Source of the DNA: Phaeoceros laevis
Lineage: Eukaryota > Anthocerotophyta > Anthocerotopsida > Notothyladales
Direction of reading: 5' to 3'
Length of the DNA: 53,106 nucleotides
Assembly (NCBI GenBank): GCA_049999765.1
Contig: JBNGIQ010007850.1
Coordinates: 1-53,106, forward strand
Within the stretch, counting starts at the first letter, position 1. Every line of letters begins with the position of its first letter. Below are positions 40,918 to 52,702 of this stretch, piece after piece. The notes beneath the pieces were generated by a model that saw only the letters and a program-made list of their open reading frames with translations, had not been told where the DNA came from and did not search any database. A program made the position numbers and the translations under genes.

Positions 40918-41532
40918 TTCGCATGAGACCCGAACCCGGCGCAAAAACCCGCCTTTCGCGGGAACTCGTTCGCATGCGAACCCTGGCGGCGAACCCAGCC
41001 TAGGTTGGGTTACCGACGTGTGCCCGTTGTAGGGCACTGGGGACTTGAAGTCACTGGTGACAAGCCCCAAACCCGGAACGGGATGCCCTCAGTTTCCATG
41101 TTCATCCTTCGATTTCTGTGAGGAGGAAAATTCACACTCATCAGCCACATTGTTCTTCACAAAGAGGAACCTGAACCTTCGCGATTGAGTTCACAGCGCA
41201 ATTGAGTTGAGAGAGTGAGTGAGTTCACGTTCACAGCCTTCCAACCTCACGATGTGGCAATAGTACATGAGTAATGGTGCTTGCATGCTCCCATGGCGGC
41301 CTGACCTGCCCTGGCCTCCACAGCCCATTCCAACGGATCGTGACACCGTTGGGGCGGGCCCGGTCACAGCAACGCCCGGGACCTGGCCGAAACGGCGTCT
41401 ACCCAATTTTAGATTCGGGCAAAACGCCCGACCTGGGCAAGTGCCACGCGCGACATGACAAAAAAGTCCTTTAACTTATTCGTGACCTGGCGTGCGCTCG
41501 CCCGGGTTCGGGTCTCATGCGAACCCGCCCTA
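40918..41532. mobile_element. Small inverted-repeat element (MITE, hAT-like ends)
   Basis: Both ends carry the same run of about 35 bases in inverted order: left TAGGGCCGGGTTCGCATGAG then ACCCGAACCCGG; right, on the minus strand, TAGGGCGGGTTCGCATGAG then ACCCGAACCCGGG. They differ by one or two bases. Element length is 615 bases with no transposase. TAGGG starts are common in hAT-type elements, but flanking 8-bp duplications are not visible (TCCTCGGA left, GGTGATTC right), so class is uncertain. Confidence 0.6.
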
Positions 41533-43209
41533 GGTGATTCAATTACACGTAATTGACTTGCATGACACCTATGTGGCAGGCTACAACCATTTGAGCTACT
41601 CTCAACCAACGGCCAACCCTAATTTTCAAAATTTACCTTGTATTGAGCCTAAGTAAGATAATATAATTTCTAACCTTTTGTCCCTCGTTTTTCCCTTCCT
41701 ATTTTCCATTAATTATTTTAGCTTCATCGTTTCGCGTGCCAGGGTTGGAGCATCGTCTACTCACTCTATTACTACACCCGTGCGCGTGCAAGTTTTAGAG
41801 TCTAGAGCCACCATGCCTTCTCATGCCATCCCTTCACATACAAGTTATGCTTGCGCGAAACTGAGCACACCACGACTGTCTTACATGGACTCATAATGAT
41901 CATACACTATAGGGGGTGTGGAGCTCAAACCTCCTCTTACAGGGTGGGATATGGCCGATCTCACCATAGCCTCTTTCTAGGTTTTGATCGGAATGAGTAA
42001 CTCTACTCGGGATTCAACAAAAACTGCAAGGGAACCCCTAGTTTTTGTTATAGTTTAGGCCCTTAGTTGAACCTTAGTTTAGTTTAAAAACTAAACAAAA
42101 AATCCAACGCGGCATCTAGTTAGCCTCAGCAATGGTTGCACTTGATTAGCCTCAACGATGTGTCCAATCGGGTCCTTATTCTTATCAATTGAAAATTCCA
42201 AAACCGAAGTTTTTAGAAAAACTTGGTAGTGCTCCGGTTAGAGACCAAGCCGTCTTCCTCATATTCAGCTGAAACACTAGCTTAGCAACTAAGAAAGCAA
42301 ATCTAAGACTTAAATACCTACAACTGGACCTTAAGTAGCTTGCTCAGATATGTCTACCCTGGTTTATATGTTAATTATTGGCTTACCCTTAGTGCGTTAT
42401 AATCATTGTTGGACGCTTTTGCAAGCTATTCCCAGATCTTGTATTTTCTTGCGCGATCAATGCAAAAATTGATGTCATAATCGCCATGTTGAGATCGAAT
42501 ACATGAGCTATATTAATTTTACTAATAGTTAACATGATTTGATATCCTCCTTCTAGCCTGCATTAGAACGACGTGAGAGAACTCGGAGGAACTCAACCCA
42601 TACAGAGAAGGCCATATATTCTATTGGAAAAAAATAGTTTTGAACAATGCTAGTTAGAGTGTACCTTCTCTGACTGAATAAAGGAATTTCAATTTAGTGC
42701 TGGAACCCATCCATTCCTCCAAATTCAAGGGAAGATACGCTAACCACTTGAACTCTGCAGAACAAATACTGTTAAAACAAAACCTCTCATCGCACTCAGG
42801 CCTGGTACGACCAAACTCCCGACCAGCAGTCCTGCGACAACAACTTCGACTGCTTGGGTACCTGCACATGCATCATCACAGAACGTTTGTCTGCCACGTA
42901 CAAAGTGCAGCCAAGTTTTTCCGTCACATCATGATGCCCTTCTCGACATTCACCTTGCGGATGGAGGCGGAAAGGCTCCCTCTCTAGACCTTGAGCATCT
43001 TTGCAGAAATCTCGGAGCACTATAAGCCGAAAGAACTGAAGCTTGCCTTCAAGAATGTGAAAGTGCTGTTTTTTGAAAGCACATAGCTTAAAGCAATACA
43101 AGAGATTGTCGTGTGTGTTTATATGAGGAGGAATGTGACTGGGTGGGCGAAAATAGCACGATATTAGTCGATCTTGCAGCCAAGCGATTGCACAAGCGTG
43201 AAAGGAAAG
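41533..43209. other. AT-rich intergenic DNA, no gene recognised
   Basis: Only short ORFs without motifs. Confidence 0.4.
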
Positions 43210-43640
43210 TGTCATGGCAGATACTAGTTATTAGGAATCGCAGGTTAGCTGGGGGCAGTTAAGTGAGACAGGGGTTAGTAAACCCGACCAGAGTTAGCGC
43301 AGAGTTTAGTCACAGTTAGCAAGCATGTGACCTTGACGGTGGCCAGCCAGATGAATGCCGATGACTGCGGCATGGCTGACCACGAGATGAGCTCGCATAG
43401 GACCGCTAGCCAAACTGGAATGCCCCTTCGGGCTGTAAATCGCCACCCTTGTGGTATAAATGGATGCAACGCAGCCTGGCTAGGGGGCGGATCAGTTATT
43501 GTCAAAGAAAGCGAGAGAGTTCTTTTTCAATTTGAGTGCCCTCTAATACCCCCGCGGGTACCGTTCAGGTTTATTCGCAGCAACGACAAGTTCTATTTTA
43601 ACTACTTACTTCGTCTAACGTGTAAGACATGTGTGTAAGA
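43210..43640 (+). mobile_element. Possible solo LTR
   Basis: Starts TGTCATGGCAGATACTAG after unrelated DNA and contains a TATAAAT box at 43455-43461 with a leader-like region after it, as in copia-type LTRs. The right end, a target duplication and a primer-binding site were not found, so the call is tentative. Confidence 0.25.
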
Positions 43641-45073
43641 CTATGTATATTTTCCTTGTGTCCGGGTATGGAGACAATTGCAAAGACTTGTAAGGGTTTT
43701 GTAGGATTTCTTAAAGATGGCCGGCGGGACCGGGGGCTGCAATCGTCCTTGGCTTGAACACAGTTATGATATATCATCATGCCTCCCATACCGATTGGAC
43801 GATAGGCAAGGAATTGAATTTGTACTTTGCTCTTGGCTTGTAGTGTTCTTCTCAACTAACTACAAAATTTAATGTGATAGTAAAGCGAAAAATTCCAGAA
43901 CGGGATTTGATTTTTCTCAAAACGAAAGATGAGCTGTACAGATTTCCGTATCACTGGAAAAGTGATATGCGCAGTAATTCCATTTACCTGACCTCAGGTC
44001 TTCTAACTATGGTTAGGACTTCCTAATCTAGGTCAGGCTGACTCTTGTCTAGCTCCACGGCTGAATCATTGAGTGCATTTGCGCCAAGCTAGGTTGCGAA
44101 CCTGTCTTTCTGCAATCATGGCACCTGCCGTGACACACGATAGTCACTGGAGTCAGATAAGGATAAAAAAATAGGGAGAATGTCTTAGCAGAATAAATCA
44201 AAGGATATAAAGTTGTCTCTTGTAAACATTTTGATTTGCTCATGCATAGAGTTACTTATGTATAAAATCACTAAATCTCCTCCAATTTGCAGTGTCGTGT
44301 ATTCGACTTGTGTTTAGGTCTTACTTTGATCCATGTGCACTTATTGTTGTCAAGTAGATGTTTTTTAAACCCTTTATTTAAGGATCTTTCTAATGCATTT
44401 GGATAGCAGTAAGAACATTCAAGTGCTAAAGCACATTATGAGGTCTAAGAAAATGCAAAAGCTGCACAAGTGAACAAAAGAATTCATAACACTTCATATC
44501 TCTTGCTCATCCATTAGTCGTCTTTCAAATGCTTCCACATCCTTAGCACTCTTTACATGACATCCGTGAATGAGAAAAATGAATGGTTGAAGACTCGGCA
44601 CATGTAATTCATGTTGTATTAACCTCTTCCACCTCCTTATCTTCAAATGAACTCAACCAACCGCACATTAGAGTTATCAGGCTTAGAAGAGGTTTCCACT
44701 TCATTGACATATACAATTCTAATTCAGCTTTTCCTTCTCCATTATGATAACTATACTATCTAAAACTAAGCTACATATAAGATCTATTATCTAAAGATAT
44801 CTGTGATACATAGTAAATGAAACATGCCCACAATTAGAAGAATAATCCTATTATAAGCTAGAGCCATGGACTTCCCCAATTTGTTGCTTGTCATGTATGA
44901 AATTGACTATGGGGGGAGTATGTATCCAACAACTATAAGGAAGGCTTAGGGAGGTGAAATGCTGTAAATTATTCGACATGTCATTCGCAAGGACTGCGAG
45001 GAATTTGGATGCGTTGTACGGAATGACTACAAGGAATATTTTGAGATGACTCTCTACCCACTCAGTGATACGC
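43641..45073. other. AT-rich intergenic DNA, no gene recognised
   Basis: No convincing ORF. The last 200 bases carry an 80-codon minus-strand ORF (44851-45093) without known motifs. Confidence 0.4.
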
Positions 45074-45661
45074 TGTTGGCGTATTGACGCCATAGCCAGG
45101 CCAGGCTTTGGCAGGAACTAGTCTAGAATAGCTAGGTTGGGAACTAGTCTAGGATAGCTAGGTCAGGAACCAGCCAGGTTAGACGAACTGTAGTTAGCTG
45201 AACCGTGTAACAAACTTTAACGGCCCCGTTCCGTGCCAACGGCATGGCGCGGACGGCCGCGCTACTTAAAGACCGCCTTCGGGGAAGGTCTCTCTCTTTC
45301 CCCTCGCATTTACTTAATACGTCAGCTCGCTGCTTCAGATTGTGCGTAACATCTTGGTATCAAAGTGGTTTCGATTGGCCCAGGGGAGCAGTGACCTTCC
45401 TCCCGTCGGGGAAGGTCTCTTTTTCCCCTCGCATTTACTCACGCCAGCTCGCTACTTCAGATTGAGCGTAGCATCTTGGTATCAGAGCGGTTCCGATTGG
45501 GGAGCAGTGAGCGCAGGATGTTGCAGAGGGAGATGGACTTCAGGGAACTCCTCACCCCTGAAGATTGGAGCATAGAGCAGCAGCAGCAGCATGTCGGCTT
45601 GAGCAAAGGCGTCTTGCTTGGCCAAGAACCGATCTTGGAAGAAGTTGAGTTTGAGTACTAA
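45074..45661 (+). mobile_element. 5' end of an LTR retrotransposon: LTR, duplicated primer site, gag start
   Basis: A 278-base segment from TGTTGG (45074) to CA (45351) has the TG...CA ends of an LTR. Three bases later is TGGTATCAAAG (45355), a slightly changed primer-binding site for initiator tRNA-Met. The LTR end and site are then duplicated with a 122-base period: CA at 45472-45473 and a perfect TGGTATCAGAGC at 45477. An ATG at 45518 opens MDFRELLTPEDWS-type sequence with a Gln run, which stops at 45659-45661. The frame ends after 47 codons and no pol domains follow, so this is a truncated 5' relic. Confidence 0.7.
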
Positions 45662-47481
45662 CATCTTCCCTAGAGGTATGAGTAGTAATTCGAGACCGTC
45701 CTAGCTTCATGCTAATCCTTACCCTAATTTTGAGCTAGTCCTTGCGTGCTAAATCTACGTAGAACTTTGAATAGAGCAATTTCGAAAATGGAAAACCGCT
45801 TTTGGAGATATGGATTTTTTCTATGTACACCAATTAACCGTGCATGGGTTTGCCTCTTAGAAATGATGTAAATAACCTGGAATTTTAAACCCTGAATCCT
45901 AGACCATAAACAATATGAAATTGTACCGGGTACTGATCTAGAATGTGAGCACGAGTTTCTTCAGCCATGCCACACTTTTGACAGAAAGGTGACCCGAGAT
46001 GTTTAATCTGTAAAAGTAACTACTAATTATAATTGTTAGGCTTCCTTGTCCGCTAGGCTCAGGATGTTCACTGGTTACTTTTTGATCAGTCTCAAGCATG
46101 GCTCTCCAAAAACCGGCCGCACTAGTATAATGACCGGTTGGGTCTGAAGAGTCACCGGTTCATGGCCATCGGTATCAGAAAATTTAATGTATAAAATACT
46201 AGTGTAACCAGTTGGGAGGGGAAAAGGGGTAACCGGATTTCTGCAGATAAGGGGTAACCGGATTTCTGCAAGCTGGCCAAAATGTTCTTGGAGAGCACTC
46301 CTCTCAAGGCTTTGAGCTGGCTATGGTACCCATAGCTGTCTTGCTGACCCTCGTTTGGGACCACGTGCACGGGGTTCATGGCAAGTAGTAACTTGGCTTG
46401 CTCTGTTCATATTGCCTAGTAGTGGTCGACATGCTTATGCGGATGTGTGAATGTTCCTAAAAGATGTATCTAATGGTTAGCATGAGCTCCCCTAAAAAAG
46501 CTTCAATTATTTTATATATAATAATATGGCATGAGCCAGCTGTTTATTCATAAACAAATCGGTGGTAAAAAGAAATTACGGAAATGCCCATAGGGAGTAA
46601 AACTTGAAAGCGTGAACCAGGACGAGTGACCACATATTGCATGCTTGCGCAACGGATCTCTAAGCCTAATTTCACGATCGCTGAACAGGTCTCTGACAGG
46701 TTCAGGACATGGTCCCTTCAAAGTCGTTAACCCGAGGGTCTAACCGCTAACTGGCGGAGCAACCCCGGTTGGTTGGTGCAAAAATTTGAATTGGCCGAGC
46801 CGACCACACCAGCCAGCCAGCCAGCCAGCCAGCCAGACAAGCGCAGTGACGCTGCTCTCCTGCTCAAGTCGAGCACGATTCGATCCTGTTTGCTTGGCCC
46901 ATCCATCCGCGCAGGTCGTCCCGTCGGCGCTTTCCCCTGCAGCTACCGCGCCTGGCAGTCTTGGCAGTTGCTTCCAAGATTGTTGCCTCCACTGGCCGCC
47001 CTGCAGGCCTGCCTATAGCTCTCCCCTTGGCGACTGTAGCCCCACTTTCCTCCAAATCTGGGTACTTGCTGCAGCTTTTCACGCTCCGGGAAAAAGGTCT
47101 TGCCAGCGCCCTGAGTGTTCTTGTTTCTGCGTCTTTCTCCCCTGCCGTGCCGCAGAATTGCTCTCCACCGCTGCGGCGTGAGGCTCATTTCTTGGACAAG
47201 GATTCGGCTGCTCTCGGAGCAGCAGCAGTTCGGGGGCTCAAAATTCTGGTACGGCTCCCTGGTGCTCTCTTCTTGGAGTTGGCCTGGTTAAAGTCGTCAA
47301 TGCTTGCGGGTTCTTGATGCAGGTTGCTGCACGCGCTCCTGTCATTTTAAGCCTCCCGGCTGCTTGCGTTTCTTGCCCTCCTGCCGCTCCCTCACTCAAT
47401 TTGGCTGCTTGCAGGTGTGCGGGGCTCATCTGCGCTCTACGGCTGCCTTTTTTCTTGGCAAGAGCTGTTGGTTAGCGTCCG
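45662..47481. other. Intergenic and 5' region of the EVE-domain gene
   Basis: Contains a 20-odd-base duplication around GGGGTAACCGGATTTCTGCA (46225-46272) and an AGCC microsatellite at 46811-46836. From about 46850 the sequence is GC/CT-rich and is the likely promoter and leader of the next gene. A good acceptor (GGCTGCTTGCAG) near 47414 suggests a 5' UTR intron. Confidence 0.45.
46811..46836. repeat. AGCC microsatellite
   Basis: Six consecutive AGCC units. Confidence 0.9.
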
Positions 47482-48690
47482 ATGGGGTACTGGTTGCTCA
47501 AGACAGAGCCGGACGAGTGGTCCTGGGACCAGCAGACGGCTAGTGCTGGCCTGTCGGTGTGGGATGGAGTGAAGAATGCGCAGGCGCAGAAGCTCATGAA
47601 GACCATGAGCGTGGGGGACCTCTGCTTCTTCTACCACACCGGGAACGCCAAGGAGGTGGTAGGAATTGTGCGGGTGGTGAAGGCTGCCTACCCTGACCCC
47701 AGCGACACTTCTGGAAAATACGTGGCGGTGGATGTGCAGGAGGTTTTGAAGCTTAAGCGCCCCGTCACGCTGGCTCAGCTCAAGGACGATGAGCAGCTCA
47801 AGGATTTCCAGCTGTTGAAGCAGCCTAGGCTTTCCGTGGTGCCTGTGGCCGAGAGCGTGTGGGGCAGGGTGTGTGAAGCAGGAGAAGTGGAGGCTCCTAA
47901 GGTTGTTCCTCAGGAAGAGGAGAAGGCAATTGCCGGGGAGGAAGTGGAAACTTCTAAGGTGACGGAGGAGGTGGAGACTTCCAAGGTTACGGAGGTCGGC
48001 CCGGAGGTGGCAGAGGCGGAGGAGCCTGAAAAGGTGTCACCAGACTCCGAGCAGGACCAAGCCGAGCCGGAAGAGAGCCAAGCACCAAAGGCAGCCAAGA
48101 AGACCAAGGCAAAAGCCAGCGAGAAGCAGGCAACAGCACCATCGGTGGGGACAAGGTCGTCCAAAAGAGCTGAAGAGTCGAAGAAGACAGCAACCACAAG
48201 AGGCAGGCCAACTAAGAACACCCCGGCAGAGAAAAAGAAGGTGCCTGGAGAGGATGTCGGTGCGGAGAAGAGGTCATCCTCCAGGACGAGGAAGACAAAG
48301 ACGAATGGAGCAGATGTGAAGGAGGTGCCCTCTGCAAAGCCCGTGGAGCGGAAGAAGACTTTAGCCAAGGCTAAGAAGGTTACCAAGGCCAACGGAGCAG
48401 ACACCAAGGACGCCTCAGCCAAAAAGGCATCGCTTGCAGTCAAGAAGACACCTTTGAAGGCCAAAAAGTTGAAGACAAACGGTGCAGTGACTGCAGATTC
48501 TCCTGCTAAGGGGGCTACCCCGGTGAAGAAGCAGGCGAAGACCAAGAAGAAGTCCAAGAAAGAGGTTGCGGATGTCAAGGCGGTGGCTCAGAAGGACTCG
48601 AAGAAACCACCAGGTAGGCCAAGGAAACGTGCTGCAGAGGCCGCCAGCGAGGGGCAAAAAGTCCAGAAGAAGAAGAAGACAGCTGCCTGA
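47482..48690 (+). CDS. EVE-domain protein (THYN1-like) with lysine-rich AT-hook tail
   Basis: The EVE domain is a PUA-like fold related to YTH, thought to read modified bases; animal THYN1 is the best-known eukaryotic member. Residues 1 to about 133 form it: MGYWLLKTEPDEWSWDQQ, WDGVKNAQAQKLMK, GDLCFFYHTGNAKEVVGIV, then YPDP and a KYVAVDV strand with a terminal SVVPV. The remaining 270 residues are a low-complexity acidic then Lys/Ala/Pro-rich tail like histone H1. It has two AT-hook cores, GRPTK at about 241-245 and PPGRPRKR at about 376-383, and ends in KKKKKTAA. Within the tail EVETSKVTE is duplicated and a K-TNGAD-K unit recurs three times. The single exon runs from the ATG at 47482 to 48690 without damage. 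The tail suggests nuclear, DNA-bound action. The domain call is firm; the function is inference. Confidence 0.9.
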   Translation: MGYWLLKTEPDEWSWDQQTASAGLSVWDGVKNAQAQKLMKTMSVGDLCFFYHTGNAKEVVGIVRVVKAAYPDPSDTSGKYVAVDVQEVLKLKRPVTLAQLKDDEQLKDFQLLKQPRLSVVPVAESVWGRVCEAGEVEAPKVVPQEEEKAIAGEEVETSKVTEEVETSKVTEVGPEVAEAEEPEKVSPDSEQDQAEPEESQAPKAAKKTKAKASEKQATAPSVGTRSSKRAEESKKTATTRGRPTKNTPAEKKKVPGEDVGAEKRSSSRTRKTKTNGADVKEVPSAKPVERKKTLAKAKKVTKANGADTKDASAKKASLAVKKTPLKAKKLKTNGAVTADSPAKGATPVKKQAKTKKKSKKEVADVKAVAQKDSKKPPGRPRKRAAEAASEGQKVQKKKKTAA

Positions 48691-51600
48691 AGAGCCATCC
48701 CCAGACACGGACGAGCAAGCATGATGGTTATGTGGCGCAGGCAACAGCTCGCAGCAACAAATGGTCAAGGTTTTGGTCATTCTGGGAGCAATTTAATGGC
48801 TACACCCTTCACAGTTTCTCCTTCTAGTTCTCTGTGATTGATTGGAAGCATGTATGTAACTTCAAGGTGCAAGATCAGACCACCTGAACCGTCCTGAAGA
48901 CAGACTGAGTCCAACATAGGCTCGTGAGCATGGTGGCTGCCATTCACCTTTGTCTGCTGCCTGTGTTGCATTCTGCCACAAGAACCTCTGAAGCTGGACG
49001 AAATGGCACTAGGCATCAGCCTCCAGCTAGGGAATTAGACGACATTTCCTTTTTTTTCTTTCTTGTGTGATTCCCTTAGAAAATCTCGTTATCTCTCCTG
49101 TTTGCATTGTGCCCAGGCAGGTCACCAAGTTCCATCACAAAGCAGCGTTTCCACATTGTGCGAGTTGTAGCAAGAACACTTAGGACACTGCTTTGTTTCT
49201 TGGATGCATTGTACATTGCAAAGTAGCGATTTCTTAGAAGACAAAAAGCTAGGGAGTACTTAATCGATGTTTGCTTTGTCTGAAAAATTGCTGACTTGTC
49301 GTGAATAACCTGAGTTATTCACCTCATCTCACTACTCGTTTACATGCAATTGTGTGGTGTTGTTAGTCCATACCCAATTTTGGTTGAGATGCTCATAGCG
49401 ATTTGATGGGGCAAAGGCTAATTCTATCAAGGCTCAGGGGCATGGCAGTTTGGTCCTACGCTCCACTCGTGAAGAGAGGTCGGAAGGAGGCTCAGGCTGG
49501 CTAAGGATGGCAGCAGAGACTTTGAAGATGGGAGCTGACTAACTAAACAGACAGACCTGTCACAGGAGGTTGTTTGTGGGGTTGGTTTCTCATACTGGTG
49601 GACTTCCAAAGTGCTCCTTTTCTAACTTTCTGGTTTGAGCTGCAGAAGCTTCAGGTGTTGCCCTGCCCATGAACTGCCTAACCTTGCTGCAATCTTGGCT
49701 TCATTCCACACCACCATGGGCCATGGAAGAGTTTGTAAGATGCCACCACCAGCCCCGCACCTGGCTCTGAAAAACCGAAAGGCCAGTTCCTTTCAGTACC
49801 TAGGTAAGGTTCGCAGTAGCTTCAGCCATCTACCATACTAGGCCTAAGAGGTGAATTTGCCAGGCTTTCTGGTTTTGTATGATGACTGTAATGTTTCCAC
49901 CACGAGCACTGCCACAGATGTTTGCTGTCCGTAGTAGAATTGTGCGCTGCATGACTGCACTGTGCACACAGTGAGCCAGCATGCATCATTTCGAAAAACG
50001 ACAAAACCGCATAGTGATGGATTAGTCGAAACTGGAACACGCAACAGAGAGTCCGAGTCTAGCTTATTGGACGCCTCTTTCTCGAAGCACGAGAACGCCG
50101 AGTCATGCGAGCGGCATTGTCTAATCGGATCAGTCCTCAAACTTCTCACAGCTGACGTGCGCAAGGGCTACTGCTGTTTGTCGGTGAAATTCCACAAGTC
50201 CGGAAGATAACCTAGACTACTTCAGCTAGGCAGGCGCCATGGAGTTAGCCACACGTCATCTAAATGAGAAGCAGGAGTCAGTTCCTTAAGGTTCGTCATT
50301 CTGATGCAAGCCGTCTTGCCGATGCAACGCGGTCCAAAGCACCGACGCGCGGCTCTGCCCGCTGCCTTACGCGGTATTGCATGAGCAGTGCAGTTTGCGA
50401 GGGCAATCTAGCGCTCAAAGGATTAGCTTGCAACCATCACTAAACGCTGCCTAGAGCAGAAGCTGCTAGGAGGCGTTGGTGTTGATAGTGTGTGATTGGG
50501 TTGGGGATGGTGTATGTGCTGTAGCTGTGAGACTCACGTCCTTCAAGAGGCAGTAGAGGAAGAAGCTGGGATGCCTGCTAGGCACTTGTTTGCTGGGGAG
50601 TGTCGGTAGTCAAGTCAGAGATTTGTGTGGGGACTTAGCAGATCTGAATTAGTGTTTTGCAGGACCGAATGTTCTGGACCTGCTGCCACTGTTCAAGGTC
50701 TTACTTTGCCTTGATGTGTCTTATATGCGGCAGAAGTAGAGTGTCTGATGGAGATCTTTGGGCTGGGACTTTGCAGATCTGGAAGAGCTCTGATGCCCTG
50801 CACAACGTGACGTAATGATGCTTCGACTGGAATGCTGATGCTGATTCGACTCGTGATGTGTTATTAGCTTTCGGCTATCCGAGTTTTTTATGCTGGCGCA
50901 GGGTCATTCTCTGAACGTGCTCAAGTGTTTTATCTGAACATGTCAGAATCCTAGATTTGAGTTTAGGATAGTGAATTGGACCCTGACTCAGATTTTGTGC
51001 AGATTTCACATGGTGCATTCTGGAGCTGTTTGGTGAGTTTAAATGTCGTATGAAGCCGACTTGCCTGGGTTTGTGTGCTTGGCTTCAAATTGGAAAGCAT
51101 TTTCCAAGCTTTTATTCTATTGGATGCAATGAATGGGATCTAATACCAGAAGTCCAGAACCTCGTTTGGGCTCAAGTGAATGATGGGACTGTACTCCCTT
51201 GTTTCTGTCTAACCGGGAGCTCCATCCCCTACACATCAACTTCTGGTTGCTGGCTGCATAATTAGATAAGTTGTAGTTGTCGGCGCAGGAGTAGATAGAG
51301 AGAGAACTACTCTTGGTATAAGAGGGCCAGAAACAGCGCTTTTGATGGACTGAGTCCTTTGCAATCCAATTTTCACACCCCGGACAGATTGCCTGCTTCG
51401 AACAATACTGGAAGTGTTGTTCCAAGAACAGGGTCTCCGATGTCCGGGAACAGTCTCCACCGAACGGTAATCCTTACCTTATAATTGTCAGCCGGTCCGG
51501 TCCGACTTTCACACTTACAAAATCATGGTTTTGAAAAATTTGACGGTTTTTTCGTTAAATATTTTTTTAAAAACACGTTTTGAATCAAAAAGAAGGCCGT

Positions 51601-52213
51601 TTAGGAGGCCGGACATCCGGCCCGCATCCACTATCTCTACTCATGGGGAAGAATAGAGTAAGAAACCCACTTCGGGACACCCCACTTCGGGACTCCCCAT
51701 CCTGAGCCTGGGTTTCTGGGACAAAAGTCAAGAAACGGCGCGTTCCTTACAGCATACTGTTTCACACCGACCTCAGATGGTCTCAATCTAGCTAGATTTG
51801 GATTCAGCGCGTTAAACTCTGTCAGATTCACACCGTCTTCCAAAAAAATACAGCTTGAAGGTGCCAAGAACGAGGCGTTTTGCATAAAAAAAAGGCTATT
51901 TGCCTGCCGGCTTCATGAATACATGGCTTCCAGAAGCCTCCAGATAGGCTTTGTTTCAAACAAAAGTTCAGGGCTGCACTTAATGCAGCCCTCTAGCCAC
52001 AAATTTGAGTTCAAGCATTCCCTCCCGCCAAATCCTGTTGGTTTAGGGTGATTTTGATGCACAACCATGCTCTAGAGGCTCATTTCTCAGCCTCCACTCT
52101 TCAGCTCCCCTCCTCTCTTCAGCCTCCATGCTGCAATCCCCTCCTCCCTTGTCCTCCCTCTCCAGCCTGCACCCAAGCACACTTCCAGCATGATTCAGTC
52201 TCCTCTATGAAAA
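48691..52213. other. 3' flank and 3.4 kb of intergenic DNA, no gene recognised
   Basis: Starts with the presumed 3' UTR of the EVE gene. ORFs up to 106 codons occur on both strands but have no motifs and overlap each other. Near 51668-51700, CCACTTCGGGAC occurs twice. The last few hundred bases may be the 5' part of the transposon gene at the right edge. Confidence 0.4.
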
Positions 52214-52624
52214 ATGCTCAATGCCAGGTTCATGAGACAGCTCAAGCGAAAGGCAGGAGATTGTGGCTGCGTCCTATGTGTTAGGAAATCTCAAGGGCCC
52301 TTCTTTGATTCATTCCACTGCACCTGCAAGGCCAACTACATTGCTAACACCCAGGATTTTGCAGCTTCTTGTGCAGCTGTTGCAGCTGCTTGCACCAAGT
52401 GCATCCGGCCCTTCATACTCCCTGAGGACTGCTGTTTGCATCAGAAGGTGTCGGCCAAAGGCATCCCTCCAACAAGATTGGATTGTAGTGACGACCCCTT
52501 GCCTCCACCATCTTTTCAGCAAGTCTTGAGAAGGAGAGAGGCTGCAAGGAGGGCTCACAAGAACCTGAAGGCCTCCTCCACTCCAGCAGATGATATCCTA
52601 AACCCTGCACATTCCAGCAATTAG
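52214..52624 (+). CDS. Cysteine-rich hypothetical ORF next to the transposase
   Basis: A 136-codon ORF from an ATG at 52214 with many spaced cysteines: GDCGCVLCVRK, FHCTCKAN, ASCAAVAAACTKCIRP, EDCCLHQK. It ends in a basic stretch (RRREAARRAHKN). I do not recognise the domain. It sits 79 bases upstream of the transposase start and on the same strand, so it may be a separate gene of the same element, an upstream exon, or chance. A splice acceptor-like TTGTTGCAG lies just before 52703. Confidence 0.35.
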   Translation: MLNARFMRQLKRKAGDCGCVLCVRKSQGPFFDSFHCTCKANYIANTQDFAASCAAVAAACTKCIRPFILPEDCCLHQKVSAKGIPPTRLDCSDDPLPPPSFQQVLRRREAARRAHKNLKASSTPADDILNPAHSSN

Positions 52625-52702
52625 ATTCCAGCTGAAGAGCTGCACACAAAAAATTGTTGTTACTAGCTGATGGCATACTTGCCTCCTTTGTTGCAGCTGC
52701 AG

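Noticed and set aside
47910-48578. Minus-strand ORF of 222 codons, hydrophobic
   Set aside because: Antisense of the Lys-rich tail of the EVE gene; AAG codons read as CTT (Leu) on the other strand.
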